From NCBI GenBank assembly GCA_017860455.1, contig JAGDMF010000006.1, forward strand, positions 1-64,000: a stretch of 64,000 nucleotides of DNA. Reading direction: 5' to 3'. Of the stretch, positions 26,581-34,695 are shown one piece after another. Made by a program: the position numbers and the translations under genes. The notes under the pieces were generated by a model. The model was not told where the DNA came from. It made no database searches and saw nothing but the letters and a program-made list of their open reading frames with translations. How positions within the stretch are numbered: position 1 is the first letter of the stretch; each line of letters begins with the position of its first letter. The stretch is from Bacteroidota bacterium. GTDB lineage: Bacteria; Bacteroidota; Bacteroidia; Bacteroidales; WCHB1-69.

Positions 26581-28728
26581 ATGAAAAAACTTTTTTTATT
26601 CACCCTTTTAAGTCTGACCGTCATGTTGTCGAATGCACAAAAACCTAAAGACCAAAATACTACAAAACCTGAAACCAACAATTCTGCTCCTACAGATATC
26701 CTAAAAAATCCATTAGTTGCAGAATGGGATACCCCATTTCAAACGCCACCTTTTGAATTGATCAAATTGGAACACTATTTGCCTGCTTTTGAATATGCTT
26801 TAAAACAAGCTAAGCAAGATATTTATATGATTGCCAATCAAAAATCTGTTCCTACATTTGAAAATACTGTTGTAGCCATGGATCGTAGTGGTGCGTTGTT
26901 GAGCAGAATTTCTAATGTTTTCTTTAATATGTTATCAGCTAACACTTCACCTGAACTACAAAAAATTGCGCAAGAAGTGAGCCCACTATTAACCCAACAC
27001 TCTAATGAAATTTATCACGACAAAGCACTTTTCAATAGAGTTAAGGAAGTTTATAAAATAAAAGAAAAATTGGAAAAACCGGAAGATAAAATGTTATTGG
27101 AGAAAACATACAAAGCATTTATCAACAGTGGTGCTGAACTTTCATTAGAAGACCAGGAAGTGTACAACAACATCTCTATGCAACTCTCTAAACTTTCTTT
27201 ACAATTCAGTGAAAATGTATTATCTGCAACGAATGCTTTTGAAGTAGTATTTTCCAATAAAGAGGAATTAAAAGGGTTACCAGAGAACGAGTTAGCAATT
27301 GCTCAGGAAAAAGCAAAAGCAAAAGGACAAGAGGGTTATCTATTTGATCTTTCAGCTCCCAGTTATGGTGCCATTATGAAATATGCCGATGATCGTAAAT
27401 TACGAGAAAAATTCTATAAAATTTACAATTCCAGAGCCTTTGAAGGTGAGTTTGACAACAATGGAATCATTGCAGAGATCGTAAGCTTAAGATTCAAATT
27501 GGCACATCTTATGGGATTTGAAAACTATGCGGAATATGCTCTTCAGGATCGTATGGCTGAAAATCCAAAAAATGTGTATAACCTTTTAGATCAGCTTTTA
27601 GAAGTTTCCTACGCAGCAGCAAAAGGGGAGATTGAAGAGATCACAAAATATGCCCAAAGCATTGGTTTTAAAGGAAATTTAGAAAGATGGGATTTCACTT
27701 ATTATTCAGAAAAATACAAAAACTTTAAGTTTAACATTTCTGATGAGATGGTAAAACCCTATTTCAAATTGGAAAATGTGATTGATGGTGTATTTAAATT
27801 AACCAACAAATTGTATGGTATTACATACAAACAAAATAAAAAAATTCAGGTTTATCATCAAGATGTAACTGTTTATGAAGTATACAGAAATAAAAATCTT
27901 CTTGGAATTTTATATTTAGATTTTCACCCAAGAGCTTCTAAAAGAGGTGGTGCCTGGATGACCTCTTTCAGAGAACAATCGATTGATGCCAAAGGGAATA
28001 ATATCAGACCACTTGTTTCATTAGTGATGAACTTTACTCCTTCCACTCCAGGAAATCCCTCTTTGTTGACCTATGATGAAGTGACCACTTTCCTTCATGA
28101 ATTTGGACACGGTTTACATGGATTGTTATCCAATGTAACTTATGAATCGATTTCCGGTACCAGTGTTCCGAGAGATTTTGTTGAATTACCATCTCAAATC
28201 ATGGAAAATTTTGCATCCAATCAGGAATTTTTAAAATTGTTTGCTTACCATTACAAAACTAAAAAACTGATCCCTGAAGAAACCATTCAAAAATTGAAAG
28301 ATATGGATAATTATTTATCCGGTTACACATTTTGCAGACAATTAACTTTTGGATATCTGGATATGATGTGGCACACTTTAACTCCTGAAAGATTAACCGA
28401 AATAACAGAAATGGAACGTGAAGCGATTGCTAAGACCGAACTACTTCCTAGAGTGGATGGAACCTGTATCAGTACTGCATTCAGTCATATTTTTGCAGGT
28501 GGTTATGCTGCAGGATATTATGGATACAAATGGGCAGAGGTATTAGATGCTGATGCTTTCTCTTATTTCGTTGAAAATGGCGTATATAATAAAAAAATTG
28601 CAGATTCATTTGTTGAAAACATCCTTTCTAAAGGGGGAACTTTAAAAGCGATGGATATGTACACCAAGTTCCGTGGTAGAGAACCTCAGGTAGACGCTCT
28701 TTTGAAACGCAGCGGGTTAAAAAAATAG
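26581..28728 (+). CDS. M3-family metallopeptidase (Dcp/oligopeptidase A-like), exported
   Basis: 715 residues with a signal peptide ending near 'MLSNAQ'. The zinc site is 'FLHEFGHGLHG' (HExxH, His506, His510) with the downstream Glu in 'SQIMENFA'. 'LLGILYLDFHPRASKRGGAW' is the conserved block just before the zinc motif. It cleaves short peptides, probably dipeptides from the C-terminus, in the periplasm. Length and motifs fit the peptidyl-dipeptidase Dcp group. It may share transcripts with ispF. Confidence 0.92.
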   Translation: MKKLFLFTLLSLTVMLSNAQKPKDQNTTKPETNNSAPTDILKNPLVAEWDTPFQTPPFELIKLEHYLPAFEYALKQAKQDIYMIANQKSVPTFENTVVAMDRSGALLSRISNVFFNMLSANTSPELQKIAQEVSPLLTQHSNEIYHDKALFNRVKEVYKIKEKLEKPEDKMLLEKTYKAFINSGAELSLEDQEVYNNISMQLSKLSLQFSENVLSATNAFEVVFSNKEELKGLPENELAIAQEKAKAKGQEGYLFDLSAPSYGAIMKYADDRKLREKFYKIYNSRAFEGEFDNNGIIAEIVSLRFKLAHLMGFENYAEYALQDRMAENPKNVYNLLDQLLEVSYAAAKGEIEEITKYAQSIGFKGNLERWDFTYYSEKYKNFKFNISDEMVKPYFKLENVIDGVFKLTNKLYGITYKQNKKIQVYHQDVTVYEVYRNKNLLGILYLDFHPRASKRGGAWMTSFREQSIDAKGNNIRPLVSLVMNFTPSTPGNPSLLTYDEVTTFLHEFGHGLHGLLSNVTYESISGTSVPRDFVELPSQIMENFASNQEFLKLFAYHYKTKKLIPEETIQKLKDMDNYLSGYTFCRQLTFGYLDMMWHTLTPERLTEITEMEREAIAKTELLPRVDGTCISTAFSHIFAGGYAAGYYGYKWAEVLDADAFSYFVENGVYNKKIADSFVENILSKGGTLKAMDMYTKFRGREPQVDALLKRSGLKK

Positions 28729-28738
28729 ATCTCATTTT

Positions 28739-28770
28739 TTTGGAAATTAGGTTATTTTTATGTATATTTG
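28739..28770 (+). promoter_or_regulatory. Promoter of kdd
   Basis: TTTG at 28739-28742, 20 bases, then TATATTTG at 28763-28770. This is an ideal Bacteroidota -33/-7 pair. It gives a leader of about 70 bases rich in A, common for highly translated genes in this phylum. Confidence 0.8.
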
Positions 28771-28846
28771 CCGCGCAATAAAAAAAAGCAAAAAACAAAC
28801 ATAAAATATTAAAAATTAATTATTTACATTTTAATTCAGATTAAAA

Positions 28847-29890
28847 ATGCAAAAAAAAGGAAACAAATACGGAACACACCGCGTAATCGAGCCAGTAGGA
28901 GTATTACCACAACCAGCAAATAAAATTGACAACAACATGGATGAGATCTATGACAATGAGATCTTAATTGATGTTCAGACCTTAAATGTAGACTCTGCTT
29001 CATTTACTCAAATCAAAGAACAAGCCGGTGGTGATCATGAAAAAATTAAAGAGATCATGTTAGGCATTGTTGCAAAACAAGGAAAACATAGAAATCCGGT
29101 AACCGGATCAGGTGGTATGTTACTAGGAACAGTTGAAAAAATCGGAGATGCATTAAAAGGTAAAATTGATCTAAAAGAGGGTGATAAAATTGCCACATTA
29201 GTATCATTATCTTTAACTCCATTAAGAATAGATAAAATTAAAGCGATTCGTGACTCTATCGACCAAGTGGACATTGATGGAAAAGCGATCCTTTTTGAAA
29301 GTGGTATTTATGCCAAAATACCTACTGACATGCCTGAAACATTAGCATTATCAGCACTTGACGTTGCCGGAGCTCCTGCACAAACAGCCAAATTATGCAA
29401 ACCGGGTCAAACTGTATTGATTATTGGTGCCGGAGGAAAATCAGGTATGTTATGTTGTTATGAAGCTAAAAAACGTGTAGGTGTTACCGGAAAAGTGATT
29501 GGTATGTGTGGAAGTCAACACTCTGCTGAAAGATTAGAGAAACTAGGATTCTGTCATGAAGTATTTGTTGGAAATGCGAAAGATCCAGTAGCGATGATGA
29601 CAAAAATTGAAGAGTTAACCAACGGTCAGATGGCAGATTTAACCATCAACAATGTAAATGTTCCTGACACTGAAATGACCAGTATTCTATGTACTAAAAA
29701 TGACGGTATGGTATATTTCTTCTCTATGGCAACCAGCTTCACCAAAGCAGCTTTAGGAGCTGAAGGAGTTGGAAGTGATGTTACTATGATTGTAGGAAAC
29801 GGTTATACCAAAGATCACGCTGAAATCACTTTAGAATTACTACGTGAAAGCAAAGAATTACGCGAATTATTCACAGAATTATACGCATAA
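28847..29890 (+). CDS. kdd: L-erythro-3,5-diaminohexanoate dehydrogenase
   Basis: 347 residues. Kdd oxidatively deaminates L-erythro-3,5-diaminohexanoate with NAD(P)+ to 5-amino-3-oxohexanoate in anaerobic lysine fermentation. The opening 'GTHRVIEPVGVLPQPA' and 'LNVDSASFTQI' are typical of the family. The Rossmann motif is 'TVLIIGAGGKSGMLC' (~188-202). The usual partners (lysine 2,3-aminomutase, 5,6-aminomutase, Kce, Kal) are not in the window, so the pathway is split or partial. It has its own strong promoter and terminator and is monocistronic. Confidence 0.88.
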   Translation: MQKKGNKYGTHRVIEPVGVLPQPANKIDNNMDEIYDNEILIDVQTLNVDSASFTQIKEQAGGDHEKIKEIMLGIVAKQGKHRNPVTGSGGMLLGTVEKIGDALKGKIDLKEGDKIATLVSLSLTPLRIDKIKAIRDSIDQVDIDGKAILFESGIYAKIPTDMPETLALSALDVAGAPAQTAKLCKPGQTVLIIGAGGKSGMLCCYEAKKRVGVTGKVIGMCGSQHSAERLEKLGFCHEVFVGNAKDPVAMMTKIEELTNGQMADLTINNVNVPDTEMTSILCTKNDGMVYFFSMATSFTKAALGAEGVGSDVTMIVGNGYTKDHAEITLELLRESKELRELFTELYA

Positions 29891-29908
29891 TTTTTTATAA
29901 AACTATCG

Positions 29909-29940
29909 AAAAAAGGCTCCTTTTGGGGTCTTTTTTTTTT
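29909..29940 (+). terminator. Terminator of kdd
   Basis: AAAAGGCTCC-TTTT-GGGGTCTTTT with two G-T pairs, followed by ten T. It abuts the heptamer array at 29941. Confidence 0.85.
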
Positions 29941-30003
29941 GACCAGAGACGAGAGACTGGAGACTGGAGACGAGAGACTGGTGACTGGTGACTGGTGACG
30001 AGC
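29941..30003. repeat. Heptamer array C, GACTGGA/GACGAGA x9
   Basis: Exactly nine 7-bp units each beginning GAC. The reverse complement of the same unit (GTCTCCC, GTCGCCA, GTCCCAG) appears at 30888-30908 on the other side of the lipoprotein gene. Confidence 0.9.
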
Positions 30004-30021
30004 TCAGATATAAGAGTGATG

Positions 30022-30056
30022 CATTTTTCATTCTTCATTTTTAATTATTCATTTAA
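30022..30056. repeat. Heptamer array N, CATTTTT/CATTCTT x5
   Basis: Five 7-bp units (CATTTTT, CATTCTT, CATTTTT, AATTATT, CATTTAA), the reverse complement type of the array at 9080-9107. Confidence 0.65.
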
Positions 30057-30208
30057 TATTTGCTCATTTGCTTTTTTTATTATATTTGCCTTTCTAAGTC
30101 CATACATTGAACTCTAAAAATCGAGTACAATAGTGGAGTTGATATTTATACAAAATTAAATCTATTCAGACTTATATAAAATTGTCATTTATCTATAAAT
30201 TAAAACAC

Positions 30209-30646
30209 ATGAGAAAATTGCTTTTGTTTGTATTTATTATTTTTATTTTTTCTTCTTGTTTTAAAAGAGAAAAAGTAATTTATATTTACAACGATAGCAA
30301 ATCAGAATGTGTTACCATTATTTGGAATAAAAAATTCAGGTATATTATTCCCGAAAAATGTGATAAAATCCCTAAATCCAAATATTTGAAATTGGATATA
30401 AGTCATATTTCCCTATCTGATGATTATATATATGTTTGCTTTCACAATAAAGGGTGGAAATTAGTTAACCCAAGTGCGATAATTGCTTATTCCGGAATAG
30501 ATACATCTCAATATAAATTTGAAAGTGATTTACCAATCATTGATAAAGTTCCAAATCAGCTGAAGTTTACACAACACAATTGTGCAATATTTGGAGTTAA
30601 ATATATGGAGGTTTGCTCACAAAATGGGACAAACATCGAATTTTAG
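30209..30646 (+). CDS. Small lipoprotein of unknown function
   Basis: 145 residues from the ATG at 30209; the tracked ORF starts 27 bases earlier at a TTG. The lipobox 'FIFSSC' predicts lipidation at Cys17. The rest ('KVIYIYNDSKSECVTIIWNK' onward) is Cys-containing and matches no family I recognise. It stands alone between two sets of heptamer arrays, so it may be accessory DNA. Export as a lipoprotein is the only supported statement. Confidence 0.6.
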   Translation: MRKLLLFVFIIFIFSSCFKREKVIYIYNDSKSECVTIIWNKKFRYIIPEKCDKIPKSKYLKLDISHISLSDDYIYVCFHNKGWKLVNPSAIIAYSGIDTSQYKFESDLPIIDKVPNQLKFTQHNCAIFGVKYMEVCSQNGTNIEF

Positions 30647-30762
30647 TTACTAAAAAATATGTCTTGATTATTTTAAAAAACTTTCATTTTTTATATTCAC
30701 ATTCCCAAGAGCTTTCGCTTGATTTCATTTTCAATATTCATTATTTTTTCACGCAGAGAACG

Positions 30763-30832
30763 CGGACTACTGACAGCAGACTACGGACTACATACGACGG
30801 ACGGCAGACGGCTGACGGCAGTCAGCAGACGG
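30763..30832. repeat. Heptamer array D, CGGACTA/CAGACGG x10
   Basis: Ten degenerate 7-bp units in unbroken register, all beginning C and mostly containing GAC. Confidence 0.8.
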
Positions 30833-30852
30833 ACAAATGTAGCGGTTTCATC

Positions 30853-30908
30853 GTCGAACGTCGAACGTTTAACGTCGAATTTCTCCAGTCTCCCGTCGCC
30901 AGTCCCAG
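30853..30908. repeat. Heptamer array D2/D3, GTCGAAC then GTCTCCC, 8 units
   Basis: GTCGAAC x2, GTTTAAC, GTCGAAT, TTCTCCA, GTCTCCC, GTCGCCA, GTCCCAG. The unit sequence changes halfway but the 7-bp register does not. The second half is the reverse complement of array C at 29941. Confidence 0.8.
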
Positions 30909-30933
30909 CATTAGGGCGTAGGCCAGATAAAAA

Positions 30934-30996
30934 GTAATAGGTAAAAAGTAATAGGTAATAGGTAATAGATAATTGGTAAAAAGCAACAGGTAAATT
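30934..30996. repeat. Heptamer array E, GTAATAG/GTAAAAA x9
   Basis: Nine 7-bp units (GTAATAG, GTAAAAA, GTAATAG x3, ATAATTG, GTAAAAA, GCAACAG, GTAAATT) in unbroken register. Confidence 0.85.
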
Positions 30997-31046
30997 AACA
31001 ACATTAAATTATTAATTTACCTGTAATAAGTTTATAACAAAGGTTA

Positions 31047-31086
31047 ACTGAGCACATGAGCAAATCGAGCATCATGAGCACATGAG
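31047..31086. repeat. Short array F, TGAGCACA/TGAGCAAAT
   Basis: About four or five units of 8-9 bp built around GAGCA. It shares the GAGCA core with arrays G and H near 44386-45181. Confidence 0.6.
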
Positions 31087-31098
31087 TTAAATGCCCTA

Positions 31099-32475
31099 CT
31101 ATTTCTTTTCCATTTCTGCAAAATATTTATAGAAATATGGAACGGTTTCAATCCCTTTGAATAGTTGTTCCAATGGGAAACATTCGTTAGGTGAGTGAAT
31201 ACCATCCTCTTCAATACCGAAACCTAAAAGGATAGATTTGATACCTAATATTTTTTCAAAATCGGAAATGATTGGAATAGATCCACCACTTCTGGTTGGG
31301 ATTGTTTTCTTTCCATCATAAGTAGCTGCAAATGCTTTTTCAGCTGCTCTGTACGCAGGAAGATCGATTGGAGAAACATAAGCATCACCACCGTGGTGAG
31401 GTTTTACAGTAACTGTTACATAATCAGGAGCGATTGATTCGAAATATTCTTTGAATAATTTCATGATTTTATCAGGATCTTGATAAGGAACAATTCTCAT
31501 CGAAACTTTTGCATTTGCTTCTGATGGAAGAACGGTTTTGGTACCTTCACCAATATAACCACCCCAGATACCACAAACATCAAATGTTGGTCTGATCCAG
31601 GTTCTTTCAACAGTTGTATATCCTTTTTCCCCTTTAACTTCTTTAATTCCGATCATATCCTTAAATTCTTGTTCATCATAAGGAGCTTCTGCCATTAATG
31701 CTCTCTCTTCAGCTGATACTTCAAGTACATCATCGTAAAATCCGGGAATTGTAATTTTTCCATCTTTGTCAATGATTGATGATAACATATCACAAAGAAC
31801 GTTGATTGGGTTTGCTACTGCACCGCCAAAAACGCCTGAGTGTAAGTCACGACAAGGACCAACCACTTTAACTTCCAAATAAGTTAAACCACGAAGTCCC
31901 ACATTAATAGAAGGAACACCGGCCGCTAACATACTGGTATCAGACACTAAGATCACATCTGCTTTTAATTTTTCAACATTTTGAGTACAGAAAGTAAACA
32001 AACTTTCGCTGCCCACTTCTTCTTCACCTTCAATCATAAACTTCACATTACAAGGAAGTTGATTTGTTTTAACTAAATATTCAAATGCTTTGGCATGGAT
32101 AAAAGATTGTCCTTTATCGTCATCAGCACCACGAGCAAAGATTTTACCATCAATAATAGTTGGTTCAAAAGGAGGCGTATTCCAAAGGTCAATTGGTTCA
32201 ACGGGCATTACGTCATAGTGACCATAGATCAGAACGGTTGGAGCGTTAGGATCGATCATTTTTTCACCATAAACAACAGGAGCACCTTCAGTTTTGATTA
32301 CTTCCACTAGATCCGCGCCTGCTTCTTTAATTAATTCAGCCCAGCGGTTAGCGCAACGAACCATATCCTCTTTATTTTCAGTTTTAGAGGAAATAGAAGG
32401 GATTCTGATCAATGAAAATAGTTCTTCTAGAAATCTTTCTTTGTTGTCTTCGATGTATTGTTTTAAATCGTTCAT
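31099..32475 (-). CDS. M20-family dipeptidase
   Basis: The tracked ORF is over-extended; the family start 'MNDLKQYIEDNKERFLEEL' is at the ATG at 32475, giving 458 residues. Zinc ligands: 'LIYGHYDVMP' (His-x-Asp), 'ARGADDDKGQ' and 'MIEGEEEVGSES'. 'RTWIRPTFDVCGIWGGYIGEG' is typical of the dipeptidase (carnosinase-like) branch. It hydrolyses dipeptides in the cytoplasm. A TATCTTTG promoter lies just upstream. Confidence 0.93.
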   Translation of the reverse strand: MNDLKQYIEDNKERFLEELFSLIRIPSISSKTENKEDMVRCANRWAELIKEAGADLVEVIKTEGAPVVYGEKMIDPNAPTVLIYGHYDVMPVEPIDLWNTPPFEPTIIDGKIFARGADDDKGQSFIHAKAFEYLVKTNQLPCNVKFMIEGEEEVGSESLFTFCTQNVEKLKADVILVSDTSMLAAGVPSINVGLRGLTYLEVKVVGPCRDLHSGVFGGAVANPINVLCDMLSSIIDKDGKITIPGFYDDVLEVSAEERALMAEAPYDEQEFKDMIGIKEVKGEKGYTTVERTWIRPTFDVCGIWGGYIGEGTKTVLPSEANAKVSMRIVPYQDPDKIMKLFKEYFESIAPDYVTVTVKPHHGGDAYVSPIDLPAYRAAEKAFAATYDGKKTIPTRSGGSIPIISDFEKILGIKSILLGFGIEEDGIHSPNECFPLEQLFKGIETVPYFYKYFAEMEKK

Positions 32476-32505
32476 ATAATATTGTTTAAAAATAATTTTC
32501 CGGCG

Positions 32506-32541
32506 CAAAGATACTAAAAAAAGATCTTTTAAAAAAGCAAA
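32506..32541 (-). promoter_or_regulatory. Promoter of the M20 dipeptidase gene
   Basis: On the minus strand, TTTG (32541-32538), 24 bases, then TATCTTTG (32513-32506). Expected start near 32499, 24 bases before the ATG. Confidence 0.6.
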
Positions 32542-32571
32542 AAAATGGATATTTTTAGGAAAATAGTGTAG

Positions 32572-32598
32572 AAAAAAAAAGGGGAGAAATCCCCTTTT
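32572..32598 (-). terminator. Terminator overlapping the end of the Fe-S protein gene
   Basis: AAAAGGGG-AGAAAT-CCCCTTTT with a long A run on the plus strand (T run on the minus strand). The stem overlaps the TAA of the gene ending at 32597. Confidence 0.85.
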
Positions 32599-33343
32599 AT
32601 ATCCAGGTGTCAAAACGTTTACTACCGTCCATTCCGATCACAATTTTGCGAATTGGGATATTTCTTTGGGCTTTATCTCTAGCCATCTCAGCAATTTTAC
32701 CTAATCCACCGCAACAAGGAACTTCCATGATAAGAAGTGTTAAGGTATTGATTTGAGCTTCATCGATTAAGGTAACCAATTTATCAATATATCTTTCTGT
32801 ATTGGCATCCAGTTTAGGACAACCGATCACTAACTTTTTACCTTTTAAGTATTTAGAATGGAAATTGCCGGCTGCAAAAGCGGTACAATCAGCAGCTAAC
32901 AAAAGATCTGCTTCATAGAAAAAAGGTGCAGCAGGGTTGGCTAAGTGAAGTTGGACAGGGAAATTACCCAATTCGGAAGGAGCATCGGTAAGAGATGCTT
33001 GCATTTCCGGTTTAGACTCTTTTTTCAGTTCTCTGGCCATTGAACCGGGGCAACCGCAAGCAAGAGGTTCCTCTTTTGCACTCAACAAATCATGAGCGAC
33101 CACTTTTGGATGGTGTTCTGTTGGTGTTTGAGTTGGTTTTACTTCATTTTCAGGAGCATCTATTAATGTTAATGCACCTGTCGGACATTCCCCGATACAC
33201 ATGCCTAATCCGTCACAATAATCTTCACGTACTAATTTTGCTTTTCCGTTGATGATTTGTAATGCATTTTGATGACATCCACTGGCACATGAGCCACAGC
33301 CTGTACATTTTTCTTCGTTGATTCTGATAATTTGCCTTTTCAT
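32597..33343 (-). CDS. 4Fe-4S ferredoxin-domain iron-sulfur protein
   Basis: 248 residues. The N-terminal bacterial ferredoxin domain has one canonical site (C13, C16, C19, C23: 'CTGCGSCASGC') and a second with only three Cys in the pattern 'CDGLGMCIGECP' (C43, C49, C53), a feature I recall from this family. The rest is a Cys-rich domain ('LACGCPGS', 'VIGCPKLD', 'EVPCCGGLG') that may bind another cofactor. These proteins often accompany hybrid-cluster protein (hcp) and Crp/Fnr regulators in anaerobes, but no hcp is seen here. Cytoplasmic electron-transfer role inferred. Confidence 0.82.
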   Translation of the reverse strand: MKRQIIRINEEKCTGCGSCASGCHQNALQIINGKAKLVREDYCDGLGMCIGECPTGALTLIDAPENEVKPTQTPTEHHPKVVAHDLLSAKEEPLACGCPGSMARELKKESKPEMQASLTDAPSELGNFPVQLHLANPAAPFFYEADLLLAADCTAFAAGNFHSKYLKGKKLVIGCPKLDANTERYIDKLVTLIDEAQINTLTLLIMEVPCCGGLGKIAEMARDKAQRNIPIRKIVIGMDGSKRFDTWI

Positions 33344-33439
33344 ATTATTTTGTTTTTTTGTTCATTTTGATGATGCAAAGATCACGTCATTTTGGATACT
33401 GAAATTGTAATGTTTATTACATCCAAACATCCCGTAAAG

Positions 33440-33504
33440 TGTCATTAATTGCCTTAACTGTCATTTTGTCACCTATATTTTTTAATAAATGCGCCATTTT
33501 GTCA
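33440..33504. promoter_or_regulatory. Upstream activator-like sites, TGTCATTTTGTCA
   Basis: TGTCATT at 33440, GTCATTTTGTCA at 33460-33471 and GCCATTTTGTCA at 33493-33504. The last two are 33 bases apart (about three helical turns). They lie 80-145 bases upstream of the -24 element, as expected for a sigma54 enhancer-binding regulator. Confidence 0.6.
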
Positions 33505-33583
33505 GTTATTATTAAAGAGAAAAATTATATAATTGTCTATTTTTCAATTTTTTATAAAATGATTAAAAAATAAAAAATGAAAA

Positions 33584-33599
33584 AGGTACATCATTTGCA
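33584..33599 (+). promoter_or_regulatory. Sigma54-type promoter of the hsp20 operon
   Basis: AGGTACA-TCAT-TTGCA: GG and GC are 12 bases apart as in TGGCACG-N4-TTGCA, with the -12 half exact and the -24 half degenerate. Transcription would start near 33610, 44 bases before the first hsp20 ATG. Confidence 0.6.
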
Positions 33600-33653
33600 A
33601 GTAATAGGCAGAACAAAAATTAAAAAAAATAATAACATAAAAAAACAAAAACC

Positions 33654-34079
33654 ATGACACTAGTAAAATTTAGAAACCCAAGAATGATGTTTTTCGATCA
33701 AATGTTTGGCAACGATTATTACGGAGGAGGAAGATCGGTACAATACCCTGAATTTGCACATCCCGCTACCAATATTTCTGAGGACGCTGAAGGGTATAAA
33801 ATTTGTATGGCTGTTCCCGGAATAAACAAGGAACAGATCAAAATCGATTTGGAAAAAAATGAATTAACGATCTCCTATGAAGGCAATTCGGAAGAAACCG
33901 GCGTTAAATATATCAGAAGAGAGTTTAACAATCACTCTTTCAGCAGAACATTTTTAATTTCAGAGCGGACAAATCCGGAAAAAACGAAAGCCAACTATAA
34001 AGATGGAATATTAACATTATATATTCCTAAAAAGGAACCTCAAAAAGAGATAGGACCCAAAAACATTCAAATTCAATAA
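33654..34079 (+). CDS. Small heat shock protein, Hsp20 family
   Basis: 141 residues. An alpha-crystallin domain (~38-135) opens 'HPATNISEDAEGYKICMAVPGINKE' and ends 'YKDGILTLYIPKKE' with the GILT motif in its usual place. Hsp20 proteins hold unfolded proteins in the cytoplasm for refolding. It lies 30 bases before a second, divergent hsp20 gene in the same operon, under an apparent sigma54 promoter. Confidence 0.93.
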   Translation: MTLVKFRNPRMMFFDQMFGNDYYGGGRSVQYPEFAHPATNISEDAEGYKICMAVPGINKEQIKIDLEKNELTISYEGNSEETGVKYIRREFNNHSFSRTFLISERTNPEKTKANYKDGILTLYIPKKEPQKEIGPKNIQIQ

Positions 34080-34109
34080 ATTTAATAACCCTAAAACAAG
34101 GAGGTAAAT

Positions 34110-34556
34110 ATGTCACTCGTAAAAAGAAATGAAGATTTTCCAATGTGGCCATCCATTTTCAATGATTTTTTTGGAAGAAATTTCATGGATTTTGCCAACA
34201 AAAATTTCTCGGCCACTAATACAACGCTTCCTTCTGTGAATATCAAGGAGGATCACGATCAATTTTCAGTTGAACTGGCTGCACCCGGTTTTAGCAAGTC
34301 AGACTTCAATATTGAACTTAACAACAATGTTTTAACGATCTCTTCTGATAAAAAAATTGAAAACGAAACCAAAGAGGGAGAAAATTTCAGTAGAAAGGAG
34401 TTTAGCTATCAATCATTCAGCAGATCTTTTTCATTGCCTAACACCATTGATGAGGAACAAATCAAAGCCCAATATGAAAATGGGATCCTTATTTTAACGC
34501 TCCCCAAAAAGGATGAAGCAAAGCCAAAACCAGCTATTCAAATCAATATTGAGTAA
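34110..34556 (+). CDS. Small heat shock protein, Hsp20 family (second copy)
   Basis: 148 residues. The N-terminus 'MWPSIFNDFFGRNFMD' is the typical Hsp20 opening; the alpha-crystallin domain runs from 'LPSVNIKEDHDQFSVELAAPG' to 'YENGILILTLPKK'. It differs enough from the first copy to form a hetero-oligomer or a specialised pair. 'AAGGAGG' lies 5 bases before its ATG, an unusual Shine-Dalgarno sequence for this phylum. A strong terminator follows. Confidence 0.93.
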   Translation: MSLVKRNEDFPMWPSIFNDFFGRNFMDFANKNFSATNTTLPSVNIKEDHDQFSVELAAPGFSKSDFNIELNNNVLTISSDKKIENETKEGENFSRKEFSYQSFSRSFSLPNTIDEEQIKAQYENGILILTLPKKDEAKPKPAIQINIE

Positions 34557-34558
34557 TC

Positions 34559-34594
34559 AAAAAAAGGAAGTTTTTTCAAACTTCCTTTTTTTTT
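34559..34594 (+). terminator. Terminator of the hsp20 operon
   Basis: GGAAGTTT-TTTC-AAACTTCC flanked by A and T runs; perfect stem with a 9-T tail. Confidence 0.88.
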
Positions 34595-34600
34595 GTCATT

Positions 34601-34634
34601 TTTGGCAAAATTATCGCAATATTTATTATATTTG
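34601..34634 (+). promoter_or_regulatory. Promoter of the 34696 operon
   Basis: TTTG at 34601-34604, 22 bases, then TATATTTG at 34627-34634. Expected start near 34641. Confidence 0.72.
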
Positions 34635-34695
34635 CAGTGTTAAAAACACTAGAAAAGCAATAGTTAAAAAAACGGAAAACTAAAACCTGTCAATT

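Larger units (their letters stand above)
30647..31098. other. 452-bp non-coding region with several short arrays
   Basis: It holds heptamer arrays at 30763-30832, 30853-30908 and 30934-30996, the word GCATTAGGG (30908-30916), and an 8-9-bp repeat at 31047-31086. The tracked ORFs here are read through repeats and are not credible genes. Confidence 0.85.
33344..33653. other. 310-bp divergent control region of the Fe-S and hsp20 genes
   Basis: No gene. It contains a sigma54-type promoter for hsp20 (33584-33599) and repeated TGTCATTTTGTCA-like sites (33440-33504). Toward the Fe-S gene only a weak GATCTTTG -7-like box was seen. Confidence 0.75.

Noticed and set aside
30613-31004. Tracked ORFs at 30613, 30719 and 30822
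   Set aside because: They run through heptamer arrays and share no family features.
32476-32613. N-terminal extension of the dipeptidase
   Set aside because: It overlaps the TATCTTTG promoter and the neighbouring terminator; the family start is at 32475.
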